Position numbers and translations under genes: made by a program. A model generated the notes under the pieces. It searched no databases. It saw nothing but the letters and a program-made list of their open reading frames with translations, and had not been told where the DNA came from. From positions 9,787,219-9,851,218 of the forward strand of contig NC_064444.1 in the NCBI RefSeq assembly GCF_023343835.1: 64,000 nucleotides of DNA. Direction: 5' to 3'. Of the stretch, positions 50,147-63,200 are shown one piece after another (the stretch's first letter is position 1; each line of letters begins with the position of its first letter). Origin of the DNA: Lagopus muta. Lineage: Eukaryota > Chordata > Aves > Galliformes > Phasianidae.

Positions 50147-53100
50147 TCAATACTGAAGTTGTTTCAATCTAAAAGAAAGAAAGAAAAGGAGGATAAACTA
50201 AATAGTCATATACATCATTCAGAATATTTAATAACTTGAGAAGTTAAACCTTAAATTAAGAAAGATCAATGACTTTGGATAGAAGCACTTTATCTCAGTG
50301 CTCAGCAAATACTCTTTCAAATTATCAGCTTGTACAATGAAGTCAAACTATTCTGTGTAAAATACACTCAAACACATTTTGGCTATCTATGTAATCAAAA
50401 ATACCACCTTGCTTTTTAATACAAAAAGACAAATACTTAACTGAAGCTCAGCTCCAAAAAAATGGAAGACAGACTCCTTAGGAATCCTGACTTTTCCTGT
50501 TGGTACATTTCCACTCCACAAAATAGCTAGATGACAGTAATTTTGCCAGGACAGCTGGATGCAATACCTCAACCAACACATTCAGACCTCTCTGCCTGCT
50601 AATAGGAGGCTCAGCATAATCCAATGCAGTAACAGTTCCACATGAGATGACAGAGGCTTAAGATGACTATGATCTCAACCCGATGCAGTTAGTTTTAACT
50701 GCATTTCAAGTGTGGAGCAGAACAAAGTTTCAAACTGTTTTTTTCTTATTTTCACATCCCAGGTAGCACTGTGTTCAAGTCTCTCTCTATTCTCTATTTA
50801 TATAAATAAACAACAGTTTAGATTTAGCAGAAACACACATGAAAAGCATCATTCTCCTTGCTGAAGTGCAGAATCATCCCAAGTATCAAAGCCATACAGT
50901 GAATCTATCTGGTCTCTTGGTGATTATCAACAAAATAAAGCTGACTTAAAACATTCTGGAGCAGACAACATTGCTTCCAACATTTCCAAGTAAAGACTGT
51001 AGACAAAGTCACGGAAATATGACTCACCATCTGCACTTCTTTAATTTTTAATTCCTTCAAAATATCATTCATCTGTAACCATAAACCCCATTAACTAGCA
51101 CAGAGCTGTATTTAGAGCCTTTTATCTCTAGAGGCTTAAGACACTTGCAACATTTCCTCCCTTCATTAAACAAACTAACAGGCTTTATAAACATAGAGAG
51201 ACCTGCTGATCCATATTTGCTATGAATAAGTTTACTGAACTGCAAACTCCTACGTTGAGGTTTCAGTTATATACACTGCAAAATTCACAAGTATTTCAGT
51301 CAACTTTCTACTTACCTTCTCAGAAGTTCTTTAGGTGACAGGTTTGTGGAATCTATATCACTAATGCTATCACTACTGTCTGTAGTATCTGAGCTGCTGT
51401 CCTTTTCTGACTTTTTATTCTTGTGTTTTCCTTTGGTTTTGTGTTTCCTGTGTTTCTTTTTCTGTAAAAAGAAAAACAATTCATTCTACTACAATTTTCA
51501 TTTTGAAAGAGCTGGTTTCTTCTGAAAGGCACTAACAACAAAAAAGCACACATCCCTAAAAGTCAATTTCATTGCAGATTCCACATTCAATTGAAACGCT
51601 CAACAGTGACTTCTTTTTGGCACTATCTAGCCTGAGCTAAAAATTAAAAATAAATGCCAAAACTACTCATCTCTTTCCAACTCTTAAACCTCATCAAAAT
51701 AGATGTTTGATTAGTAGTTTATATAGAAGTTGTGAATTATACACAGCTCTCAGAATATGCCTGACATCTTCAGCATAAAACATAATGTTTAATGTCTGTA
51801 CTCACATTGTACAAATGGGAAAAGCAGCACCCTAGCTAAATAATGTCCTGTTTTCAAATTCTAGTCTGAGATCACCTGAGAAACCTCAGCTGTTCCAGTT
51901 CAGACACATTTGATTCATTTTCTACAGCATGGCATAAATCACAAGAAAATTTGATTGGTAGATCAAAAAACCAATAAACCAATTATTTTAATTAAATACC
52001 TTTTCCTTTTTATGCTTGTGATCCCTCTTAGTCTTGTGTTTCTCTCTGCTCTTTTTATGTTTTTCTTTCCTGCTAGGCCCTGGAGAAATTGCTGGCACCA
52101 CTGTTTCTTGTTGCCATGTAGAGCCTAAAGTACAAAGCAAATGCAGAAACAAAAAATACAAATACAAACAGTAATGAAAAGGTCATTTTAATATTTAAAT
52201 TCTACATTAATTTAATATGCTAATTTTTAAAAAGTTTTCAAACAGGTGTGAAATGTGTAAACTCCTAACTGCAATGTTCCCACTGTAACTAAACACCTTT
52301 TCAATCTGTTAATAAGGAAATTGTAATGCTCATCCTGTATCTCCATTACAGTTCATAAACCCTGCCTCTGTGGAACTACACCAAAGCAAGCACAGGCAAA
52401 AAGATTCCCACTAGTCCCTCACAGCTTGGTAACAAAGCGTGTGGACACGTTTGACACAGCACAGGCACTTAAGAGGCAAGGCACTGCTTCACAAACATTT
52501 ACTGAAGATGTATGTATGATATTTCTCTTTAACGTGTAGAATTCATACGCTACAAGTCTACAGAACCTACCAGAAGAAAAAGACGGAGGCAACTTCGGTC
52601 CAAACTCCTCTGCATTATTCTGTTCCTGCTTCGAAGAAGGCAACGAAGAAACACCAGGCTCAGCTTTAACAGTCACAGTGTCTATGAAAAAAACAAAAAA
52701 CTCATTTATTTGAAAGGAAATACTTCTTTCAAGAATTATCAGAGAAAGTTAAAGCAAATTGATCAGCATCCTTTATCTCCATGGACTGCCTGGGCCAACT
52801 GCATAGCTGACATCCTGAATGATTTCCACGTATTGCCTCTACTTGTGTTTGTTTGCTTTGTGTTTTCTTTTTTCTTTTTTTCTAACCAAAATAGACCTAT
52901 TATACAAGTTAGTTCAGAATATAGCACTGTCCTAGCAGTCCCAGAAGTACTTGATTCATAAAGGAAGCTTTTACAAGATGCTTATAAAAATAGGCATGCA
53001 TTAAGAACTACCTTGTATGTTAGATGAAGAACTATCAAGCAGACCAGCTTGTCCGGTGGTTTCTGAATCTACTACTGAAGTAGAAGGCTGCTGTTCTTCA

Positions 53101-56100
53101 TCACTCTCTTCCTCAGAGGAAGATTTTTCATCTGAGGAACTCACAAAGATGGCCTTAAATAAGTCCATGGACGGTCTGCTTTCTTCTTCCTGTTCCTGAT
53201 CCTTATTCTCATTATCTACCTGCAAAGCAGTGTAACAAACCACATTTAGACACCTAAAGAAATTAAAATCCCTCTCTGATCAGTTAAGCAATATAATAAT
53301 TTCAAATATGCTGGGATGTATTGACTGAAAAATCAAACATCACATAACATAAGCTTCATCACATCAACAAACACATCACAAACACATAAGTTTACAATCT
53401 TAGTAATTCTTAGTTCTATCTACTGGAGCACTGCTAAGCTCAGTTTCCTGTAAAGAGTGCTGAAATTTGTGCTCCATGCACAATTGAAAGCAGATTCCAA
53501 ATTATTATAAATTCTAATTCATTACTTCAAACTTTACTTACACACCAGAGTAAATTTATTAAAAAGGAAAACATTACCTGTCTCTACAAAGTATGCATCC
53601 TCCTTCTTAAAGCAGAAGACACATATATATCCTGTGCCTGTGAGCAAAGTGGATGCACTGAACTTAACTCCCAGACTGTGAGTGACATTTTATCTATCCC
53701 TAAGCTGTTACTTCAAGTACAGCCATACTTACTATCCTTGTAAACTGTGGAAGTTTCACAGCTCAGATTTATAACCTCAAAATTTTTCCAAAAGCAATCT
53801 CACTTTCTTTTTCCTTACCCTGAGTTGGCCCTTTGGCAAACTAACTTTTATTAAACCAATTCACACAGTACACAACATTATTTCCAAGGTTCAGTCATTC
53901 TCCTTTATACTCCAACACCACTAAGAACCCACCTCGCTGGGAAGTGTTTCAGCTGCCTTTGTTCCACTTTCTTCTGTTGTTGGCACTGCTGGCTTCTGCA
54001 GAAGATCAGCTTTTGATCTGGCAAGACTAATGAATTCACTGATAGAATCTTTTTTCTCCTTCTCTTTATCTGATACATCCCATCTTGAAGGTTTCTTTGG
54101 TTCTAAGAAAGTCCCAAACATTCAAATCACTCACATGTCAAATTCTACTGCATTTCATGACCTACTTGATTTTAATTTAGTCTGCTTCTTCAGACTGATT
54201 TGATTTTTCTAGGTCTCCTAGGTGGAATAAATTAACACCATCTCACTGACTTCAGCTTTTATGTTTGAATGGAATGTATTGGATATATTCATTATTTTTG
54301 ATTTTTATACCGGTTTTTCTTTTATGAAAAAAAATCTCAGATGGATAAATTCATTCTCTGTAACAAAGACAACCATTTTCATTTCATTTTCATTACTTCA
54401 CAGCTACGTAATTAAAAAAAAAAAAAAACTGACTTACTGCTCACACTGTTATTCTCCTGTTTTCTTTCATTTGTTTCCTGTGTAACAGATGTAGTAGGCT
54501 CAGACAGAGTTAAGAAATTAAATACAGAATACTTGTCCCTCTTCACTTTTGGTAAACCAACAATGGAAGACCTGCAGGGAAGTTTTTTTTTTTTTTAAAC
54601 ACTGTTTTCCATGCACAAATTAACTACAACAAACTACAGTAATACTTAAAATATTATTTTGTCAGAAGTTATTTTACTACGCTTCATAAGGCCAATTAAA
54701 ACACTAGGAGAGTCTATCACACATCTATTACAACACAAAAAGAAAACATCAAGCCAGATTTTTTCCACATTAATATAAAAACTCAGGATTCCCAAGGAGT
54801 GTTCAAAAATTTAAGAATTTCTTAATTAATCATCTTACTCAGGATATGGATCAGGAACATTAAATCTTTTGCACAACAGCTTTTCAGGGTGCCATTCAAA
54901 CTTGTCTCTTGTGAGTTTGCCAAACATCTTCATCTTCACAGCAGATTCCTTATCATCAATATCATTCTGAAAAAGTCAAACACGGTCTGCTAGATAACTA
55001 ACAACTTGGTGAATTAACTATTACTGTTGTCATATTAACATGACAGATAAACATTTCAGCACAGTTTAACAGATCACTGCTTTACATGCATCAAGTCTTT
55101 TCAAAGTTTACTTAACAGGCAACAAAGCATTACTGACATACTGACAAAAGAGTTTTAAAGAAAAATACTTTTGTAAAGCAGTGTTAAAGTAATAAATGTA
55201 GCTCCGAAGTACTGAAGTACTGTGACAACATATACCTCCTGGTCCCGGGGAACTTCAACTTTGTCAGCATCATCTTCATATTTGGCCCGGGTAAACCTGG
55301 ATGCCAGCGCCGAGTTGGAGGACTTGTAGAACATCGCTGCACGGAAGAATTCCTCTTGTTCTCTCCCTCGTTCCCATTCAGTCATGCTTGGGTCTAAGTA
55401 GCGCTCCAACGTATCTGCTGTAAGGTAAAGAAGTAAATAGTGGAGGCATGAAACCTTACCTAAGTTTGATGCTTTTCAAGAAAAAGAAAGAAAAAAAAAA
55501 AAGGCAATCAACCCTGCAAGTATTTCATGAATATTTATTTTAAAGATAGTATTAATCTCAACTGCATTTTTCCTTGACAAGTAGAGAGTTTTTCACAACA
55601 GCAAGAATGATTTGCTAAATGCAAGATAGATGTTTTAAACAATTTTACTTGTAATGCTGACTCTTTACTTGTTGCTTTTTAATACTTCATTTATTTAATA
55701 GGTGTTTAAATTCAAAGCTTCATCAAATAATTAAAACATAGAGGAAGCAAAAACAAAAAATACTCTTTCAGAGAAAACTAAAAGTGTCAGGATTTCTCCC
55801 TTCAGTTACCTTTTTCTCCTTGTTTAAGGCTTTTCACAAAACTTTCATATCTTTTTTGTTTTTCTGGATCTCTTGCAAATGGCTTGAAGTCACTAGAACC
55901 AGCATTTGCTAACATTTGTCCCCCCAACAACATTTGCCATTTATGAGAAACATCATTTGGGGAGGCTGGCTGGAATCTGCTATTTCGGGGCTGCTGAGGC
56001 AACATTTTTGCTTTCATTTGTTGTTCGGATGCTTGTTTTACTTCTTTGAGTCTTTCTCTGTCTTTTTCAGACAGGTATTCCAAAACAGAAGGAGCTGGAC

Positions 56101-59100
56101 CTATGAACCAGAAGAAGTGAGAGATAAGTGAAAAGGAAGAATTAGTTCAACTATTTCTGACATTTCAGTGGAGTAGAAAGCCTGTGTATACACAGAAAAT
56201 GCTCTTCTGCAACACAATATAATGGCAGAAATAGCAGATGGATACTATTGGTCACTACTTCATCTTTTAGGCTATTTGCACATATTTATATTGCTTCATA
56301 ATTTTTATTATTGTATATAACAACACAAGTAAAATGTACAAGTTACATTAGAACAATGTTCAAGTCTGGACCAAATTTTTACTGCTATAGGAACAAATTG
56401 TGGAGCTAAAGAAGCAGGAAAGGCACAACTGTATGTATCAATACCTTTCAGAACAGTCTCTCCTAGTTGTTCCCCCCTCTGAGACGCATTCAATGCATGC
56501 CTGCCCTGTTGTGCGGCGTCACTCCCCAGTTTTCCAGTTGATTCTTCTAACACCTTTTGCAAATGGCAGTTCTCATTCCCAGCTGCTATTACAGGCCGAA
56601 AGTAATGGACTGGTCTGTAATTTCGTGGCAGATGAGGTGGCAGATAAATCTTTACAGAGTAGTGGAAAACAAAACAAAACAAAACAACCACAAGAGCGAG
56701 ATAAAACTTGGTATTAAACTTTTAGAAATGGGATTGAGAAATGTAACCTCAAACTAAAAACTCCTCAATTTACAAGTAACAGTAGAAAGAGATACCACAT
56801 TCTTTCAGACTGAATCAGTGAGTGGCACTGTAAAACAAACTTCTGGAACAAATTGTTGTTCTCAGTACACATTAGTTATGCAAAATAGAAAAACGTGCAC
56901 ATCAAGCAGCAGCAAAAATTCAGCAGTCTTAATATCATTGCTTTGTTTGAGAATATGTGCTTCTGATTATATTTTTAAAAACAGAAGTCTCATATGATTT
57001 GCTCAATTAAACTGTTGTGTACTTCTGTGCTTAATGTATTTTCCTGTCTTTCATCAGAGTTCTTTTTCTCCATTCTTCATGCAAGCTATGACTTCAAAGA
57101 TTACCCCTCTGCCTCTTATAGAATGCAATTTTCTATACCATACAAATGTTCTTCCTTTCTGCATCAGCAAAAGCACCTTGTCACACAACTCTGATAATCA
57201 TTCTAATTTATGGAAACACTCATGGCATACAAGATGCAAAGCAAAGAATCAGGTTGATAAACTAGCTTGTCATCAAAAACAATGAAGGAGACAAAGTGTG
57301 CAGCCTGATTTGTACAAAAAAATGGACGTTACAGCTGAAAGATGTAAAACCAGATGTACATTTTTATTGTGAAGTTAAATCAAATTATTCTTCCAACTTC
57401 CTGCAAAATAACAGTGAATGCATTTGTTCAAAGTCTGAACATGGGCAAAATTTAAATTTATCCAGTAGTTTGACATTTTTGTTTAGTCAGAAATCTTTAT
57501 TGCTTATTAGAAGTTCCATTTTGAAGAACTTAAAAAAGTATCACACCACAGTAAAATCCATACATTTCACATGTCAATTTTGCTTTGAATGTTATTCTTA
57601 CTGCAAAAATGTCATTATATGCTTACCTTGTTTGGAGCTGATGGCTTTGATGCCAAGGAAAAGCCATCCAAGATTTTGCCTATATATTTCACTTCTGTTT
57701 CTGACCCTGCAAAAATAGTCACAGAGCTGGTCAATATTCAAAATACACACGTTTTGTAAAAACACTTCTTTGAATATTTTACATTTTGCAGAACATTTCA
57801 TGGAAAGTAATTGAATGTGGCTACAAGGGAGACAACAGCACCATTACTCGCACGTCTAATATCACAAGTGCAATTAACTGCACACAGCAAACATTAGGAG
57901 TTGCTTTAGAAAACACTTAAGTATTCCATGCACTTAAAAGGTTCACCACAAATAGAGCATTATCAAGATAAAGTTTACAAATATTGTCATCTGAAAATAA
58001 GCAAGTCTATCTAAAAAAAATCTATTTACAAGTACTGGGTCATATTTGCAGCCATACTTCATAATAATCTCTTTCTTCAATGCAATTCAATACTGTATTT
58101 CATGAGCAGCACATATAGTCCCTTCTCAAAATGTAATTTGCACACTTAATCTAAATTGGCATTAGTGGAAAATTAAAATAATTATTTCCAGAATTAGAAC
58201 ACACAGATATTCCAAGAAGTCTAGGACGAAGCTACGGATATCACAGCTACAAGATAGCAATCTACTAGAAGCTTCTGCAAAGATGGGTATGTTTTAAATA
58301 CAAATCACACTGACCCCATAGAACTACAGTTCTTACTTTTTTTCGATCTATACTCCTTAGGTGCTGTCCAGCCATACAAGCCATCTCCAGGTTCTTCATC
58401 TTTTAGAACCGTATCATATTTTGACAATGTTTCAGTTGCATAAATATCATCATCTTCCTCCTCTAAAGCTCCTACACCAAAAGCCTACAATATATTTCAA
58501 ACGAAAGCAATGAGAACTCAAAAATGTGAAAATAGCATTTTAAGTCACTTGTTGGAACGCATCTATGTCAGATGGTATGATGGTACCTTACCATGTACAG
58601 TATGTAAGATGCCCAATGCATATTGGGAAAAAATGTACTCCACACAAAAAAACAAGTGGTCCCAAGTGGGGGATGAGAGGTGTGGGGGAGGAAGCACAAA
58701 TATTCTACTTGTTTCAGCCCATTCAGAAGGACGAACAATAAGCTGGGTCTGTACGAGGCAAGGACAGCAGCCTAATTCTAGTGGTCAAATTTGAGTCTGA
58801 TTAAATGCAGGTAAAATTACTGAGGGGGAAAAAAGGCATGAAAATTAATGAAGTGTAATCCTCAAAATTATATAAACTGACCAAGCTCTTTCTACATAAG
58901 AACTACAAATACAACAGGAGAAAGTAAAACCCCTGACAGATTCAATACCACTGAAAGAATTCAGTAAAACTGAAGAAGGAAAAAAAAACTAAAATCATAT
59001 TCAATATCAACTTTCTTCAGTCAAAGTAACACAAGAATTTTCTCAGTTCAGTCAGTCAGCCAGCTATTTTCACCCCACTGCCTTTTAAAGCACTGACAAA

Positions 59101-62100
59101 AGAAAACAGTTAAAGAGATATAAGGTTTTGTTTAATATGAAGATACAGACAAGTTAAACAACAGGAAGAAGGCAGACTCCTAAACGTGTTTTCAAACCAC
59201 AACTAAGCTTCCTTACAGTAAATTTACAATGATTAGGTCCCACTCTCACTACATTTTAGATTTTATCACACTACTAATAAAATACCTGAAACAATATCTT
59301 ACCTGGCCTGTGATTCCTAGTTTTCTTTGTCTATTGTTTCTCACATCAACGATTAAATTACTTGAATCTTCAGAATCAGCTGCAAACAGATTAAGGTGCT
59401 CTCTTCCAGATGCACCAAACAAAGCTTGTGAGGGGTCCAAACCCTTATAGCCAAGTCCGTGGACATTCTCTTTTGGAGTCAAATCTACAGGCATTACATC
59501 TTTTGGTGCAAACGTCACATTTTCTGGCTGGTATTCATCCTCTTCATCCTTGTACAAAATAAAAGTATGTAAGAACAACAACAAAGTTTTGTGTATGTGG
59601 CTGTTACAACATCTAGTTAATATGAGACTAGGTAAGTCCGAGTTTCTGTAACTATATATTAAATTATCTATGAACAACACTTGATCAATTAACAAAAGAA
59701 TAAATGTAGTTACATTTTCCATAATAAACGCAGTAAATATTTATGAACACTTTAACAAAACTTTAAACTGTGTGTTAAAGTTCAACTTAAAATACTTAAA
59801 AATATAAAAAGCTTCTTATAAAGGGTGTTAACACACATAAGTTATTTATACATAAGTTAATAAATAACTTGTGTCTGCACAATACCTCGGAACCTTCCGA
59901 CAGCCCGGGTGGTAATGCACAGCCATATATTTTCACATCAGGGTCTGTAACAGACACAACAGCATCAGTGTTAATTTAAAGTATTTTAAATAAATTAAAA
60001 TAAAGCTTGCTACTAAATTTCTCTAAGATTAAATAAACAGATTAAATAAAAGGAAGGAAGAAGATGAGCTTTCTAATGGGTGTGTGAATGCTAGCTTTCT
60101 ACAACTGAGTTCAGGCACCTCAGTGAACTTACCAGGCTTCTGCCTACGTGGCTTTCTCTTGACTCGTGGTCCAATTCCTTGTCCTTCTTTCCAGCCCATT
60201 TTTCGCAACAGTTCAACCCCAATTGTTATTCTAAGAAACAAAATAAAGCAAAAATAAAAAACTGAAGTCACAATTCCAACATTCCTTGAAATCTAACAGC
60301 AAATCAAACCAATTGAAAGTTTGCTTTTGTACCATACTTTCAATTAAAATCTGAATGCATCAACGTTTGCATATATTCTGCATCGGTTGTAGGCGTGTGC
60401 CTGGCACAAGTCTGCACATGCAACAACATCCACAAGGAGGCCTCTCTGGAAAGGTAACACTGCAGATCTTGCAGGCTCTTTCATGAGTTAGTCTAGTCAA
60501 TTGCTTCTCTTATCAATGCACTCGTATGCAAAAGGAATTTTTAAGCTAACTTTTATTTAAACCTACTTACTTTGACGGTCCTATTAAATCATCAAACGCA
60601 CTAGTTCCAGGAATGGCAGCAACTACTCCTGCAATCTGTCTAGCTTTCTCTTTTATTCTGTCCTTAGCTTTGGATGCAAAATCATCTGTGGTTGTAATAT
60701 CTTTTGGGGCTATCCCAAATTCACTAAGATCCTAGAAAAGACAGGCAAAACAGAAAAATTACATTAGAAAATGTTTTCCTCAAAATACTTACTGTAACAA
60801 TAAAGGAAAGAAAACAGGGTGCAAACCTTAATTGGCAACATTTTAAGACATTTATATGGTTGATTTCTGTGTAACTTGAATGGTCATACTTAAAACAGCT
60901 TTGAAAGTATTTGGATTTCCTGATAAGAGGAAATGAAAGATATTGGGTTTTTTTTAATATTGAGATTATATGAACTTCCTAAGTGAATCTGTTAAATATC
61001 CTATAGAATCTAGAAGTATAACAACATACACATGAAATAATTTTAAGGTTACCACAATTTTTGCTGTTTAAATTATTTTTTTCATGGCCTGAAAAACTTA
61101 CAATCATGGCAACAACTTCCAAAAAGGATTTATTTCTTTCCAAATTTACCTCCTCATCCATGAAGTCTTCTGGTCCAAGAACAGTTCTGTCTGCTCTCTT
61201 CTGCCGTGATGATATAAAAGCTGAGGGCGTCCATCCTTTAAAGAAGGCAAAGTAAGGGACATCTAAAGTAAGGGACTGCAAACTACAACATAGCATCTGA
61301 AAACAATTCAAACATTTGAATCTTACACCTAAAGGATACAACAAGAGAACATTCACGTAGCTGCAGTCTGAGAAGCAAAGTTTAAGTATCTCCAAAAATT
61401 ATGTTCCAATTATTTACATAATAACAAACAGCAGGGGAAAAAATGATTAATAACATTTCTTTTCACTGATGGTTCGCTGACATTACAGTCATCAAGCAAC
61501 TCCTCCTAGCTGACAGAGAAGTATCTCGTATCTCACCTTCCTTAGTGCCAACAGTGTTAAAGTATCCAGCAGAGAAGCCACCAGTAAATGCTCCATGAAA
61601 ACGCTGATATCTCCCCTTTGCATCTTTAACAGTCTGCTCTTGAAGAGGAACTGGCTTCTTAATTCGTTCACCTACAAGGAGATAAATCAGAAAGCAAGTC
61701 ATAACACCACATAAAGAACGGAATCTCTACTTGGTCCAGAAGCTATTTCTTCCCTTGCAATTAAGAACAGGACTGAATAGCACCTATCCTGAAGTAGAAA
61801 GCATCAGCATCACTTACTCCCACTCTACTTTATGTATTTGCGCACGCTGTTGACATACACTGACAGAAAAAGCATCAAGTGTTCAAATAGAAAACCTAAA
61901 TGCTTACTAGTTCTGTGCACGTTCCTTTTTCTACAATCAGACTAATAGATTACCAGTCTGCTTAACAACACTTCTGATCTGTAAACGTTTCCCCTGTTTG
62001 TGACAGACACTTCAGAACGATTTACAAACCATTAGAAAGCTTTAAATACCACCCAGATTCTCCTTAATGTTGACAAGTTAACTATGCAACTTTTTTATAT

Positions 62101-63030
62101 AAAGTTTTTATATAAGAGCAAAAAAATCCTACTACTACAAATTTTCAACAGAATCAGTTATTCCACTGACAAAACACAATGCTTGAAACACATTCCATTC
62201 ATAAAGAGAAACTAGTGAAGCTCACACCAAACCTTCTGAAGGATGAAGGCTTTGTGCTGATAACAAACTCACACACTCACAAGGCCCAATTCTCCTCTCA
62301 TATAATCTCAGTCAGGCATGTGACACCATTATCACCATTTACTGAGAACTGAGGAGTTCCTGCCTTGGCAAAAAATAACGTGTAATACTGCTGTTTCTCT
62401 AAGGTCCACCAAAACTGTCACTCCCAGATCCTGTTAAAGAAAGTCCTCTCTTCACACAGCAGCTCCTGCTTTCCAGCCCCTGATAGGCAACAAAACCTCT
62501 CTTTACCGTCAGGCAGACAGCTCCCAAGCTCCACTGGTTGGCTGTTTGCTTAAGAACGTCCCGGGTGGCACAGAACTCCTGGAACTCCAAACGCAGTCGG
62601 AGGTTTTTCCACACGCAAGCTCCCTGCAGCTCGGCCCGCAGCCCGGCAGTAACGTTAGTTAAGAGGTAGAGGCTCTGAGCCCACAGCTGTGCACAGGTGC
62701 TCGGGCAACGCTCAGTCTGTGCCGCGAATACAACACGGCCACGGAACCGCACACGGCTTACAAGTTATGGTAAAGGCCTGAGTAAGGGACAGACTCAGGC
62801 GGGGACAGGGGCCCTGCGCGGGCAGCACGGCCGCTCCCAGCCCTGGGCCGGGCTGCTTTATTTCGGCAGGCCGCTCCTCCGGGACACCCGGACACCCTCA
62901 CCGCAGCGCGGGCCAAAAAGGCGGAATAGTCCAGGCGAGCTGGCCGGGCTCCCTTACCTTCCTGCAGGGGCTGCAGCGCCGTCCCGTAGTTCACCAGATC
63001 CTCCTCGCCGTCGCTAGAGTCCGCCGCCAT
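50147..63030 (-). CDS. GPATCH1: GPATCH1, G-patch domain-containing protein 1 (20 coding exons, 935 aa)
   Basis: Nuclear G-patch protein associated with the spliceosome; G-patch proteins bind and stimulate DEAH-box helicases, and DHX35 is the reported partner for this family. The joined frame begins [20 protein letters not shown]. It then has the conserved N-terminal region ([39 protein letters not shown]) and the G-patch at about 152-200 ([20 protein letters not shown]). Conserved central blocks follow ([70 protein letters not shown]). Next come an acidic serine-rich segment (about 733-801) and a Lys/His-rich tail (about 850-905) before a Ser/Asp stretch and ELLRRLKQLQY. Length and block order match remembered human GPATCH1 (about 931 aa) end to end. 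The ATG lies in a CpG island and opens a frame that splices in phase through all 20 exons. Confidence 0.97.
50147..63030 (-). other. GPATCH1: GPATCH1 coding exon map
   Basis: Exons in transcript order: 63030-62958; 61671-61537; 61235-61150; 60731-60571; 60230-60133 (G-patch core); 59944-59886; 59548-59303; 58484-58337; 57706-57627; 56649-56445; 56100-55810; 55417-55236; 54966-54839; 54571-54438; 54102-53933; 53219-53012 (acidic); 52681-52571; 52124-52000 (basic); 51461-51316 (basic, then Ser/Asp); 50168-50147 (last 22 nt, TGA at 50147-50149). Total 2808 nt, 936 codons with stop. All junctions are GT-AG and in phase. The final exon encodes only LKQLQY plus stop and was located by matching the ELLRRLK motif across the junction. 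Confidence 0.9.
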
Positions 63031-63200
63031 CTTGCCGCGACGGCGGCTCGCGCGGGACAGCGCGGGGTCACGTGAGTTGCTGGGCCGGCCGCCGCTCAGC
63101 GCCGCGCCGCGAGGCCGGCCTTGGCCACGCGGGGTCCCCAGTGAGCGCCAAAAGGAATTTCCCGAGCGGGACGCTGTGTGGAAGCAGAGGCAGCGCTCTG
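62550..63200 (-). promoter_or_regulatory. CpG-island promoter of GPATCH1
   Basis: GC- and CpG-rich block over exon 1 and the upstream flank. A palindromic E-box TCACGTGA lies at 63068-63075, 38 nt upstream of the ATG, fitting USF/MYC/TFE-class factors. No TATA box is seen, as expected for a housekeeping gene. Confidence 0.8.
63068..63075. promoter_or_regulatory. Palindromic E-box near the GPATCH1 start
   Basis: TCACGTGA, flanked as GTCACGTGAG, is one base from the lysosomal CLEAR consensus GTCACGTGAC. Its position in the island close to the start codon favours a real bHLH-zip site; binding is inferred. Confidence 0.5.

Noticed and set aside
60979-61149. Extension of the GPATCH1 exon 3 frame into VNLERNKSF and beyond
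   Set aside because: The conserved protein resumes with [10 protein letters not shown] in the next exon; GAG|GTAAAT is the donor.
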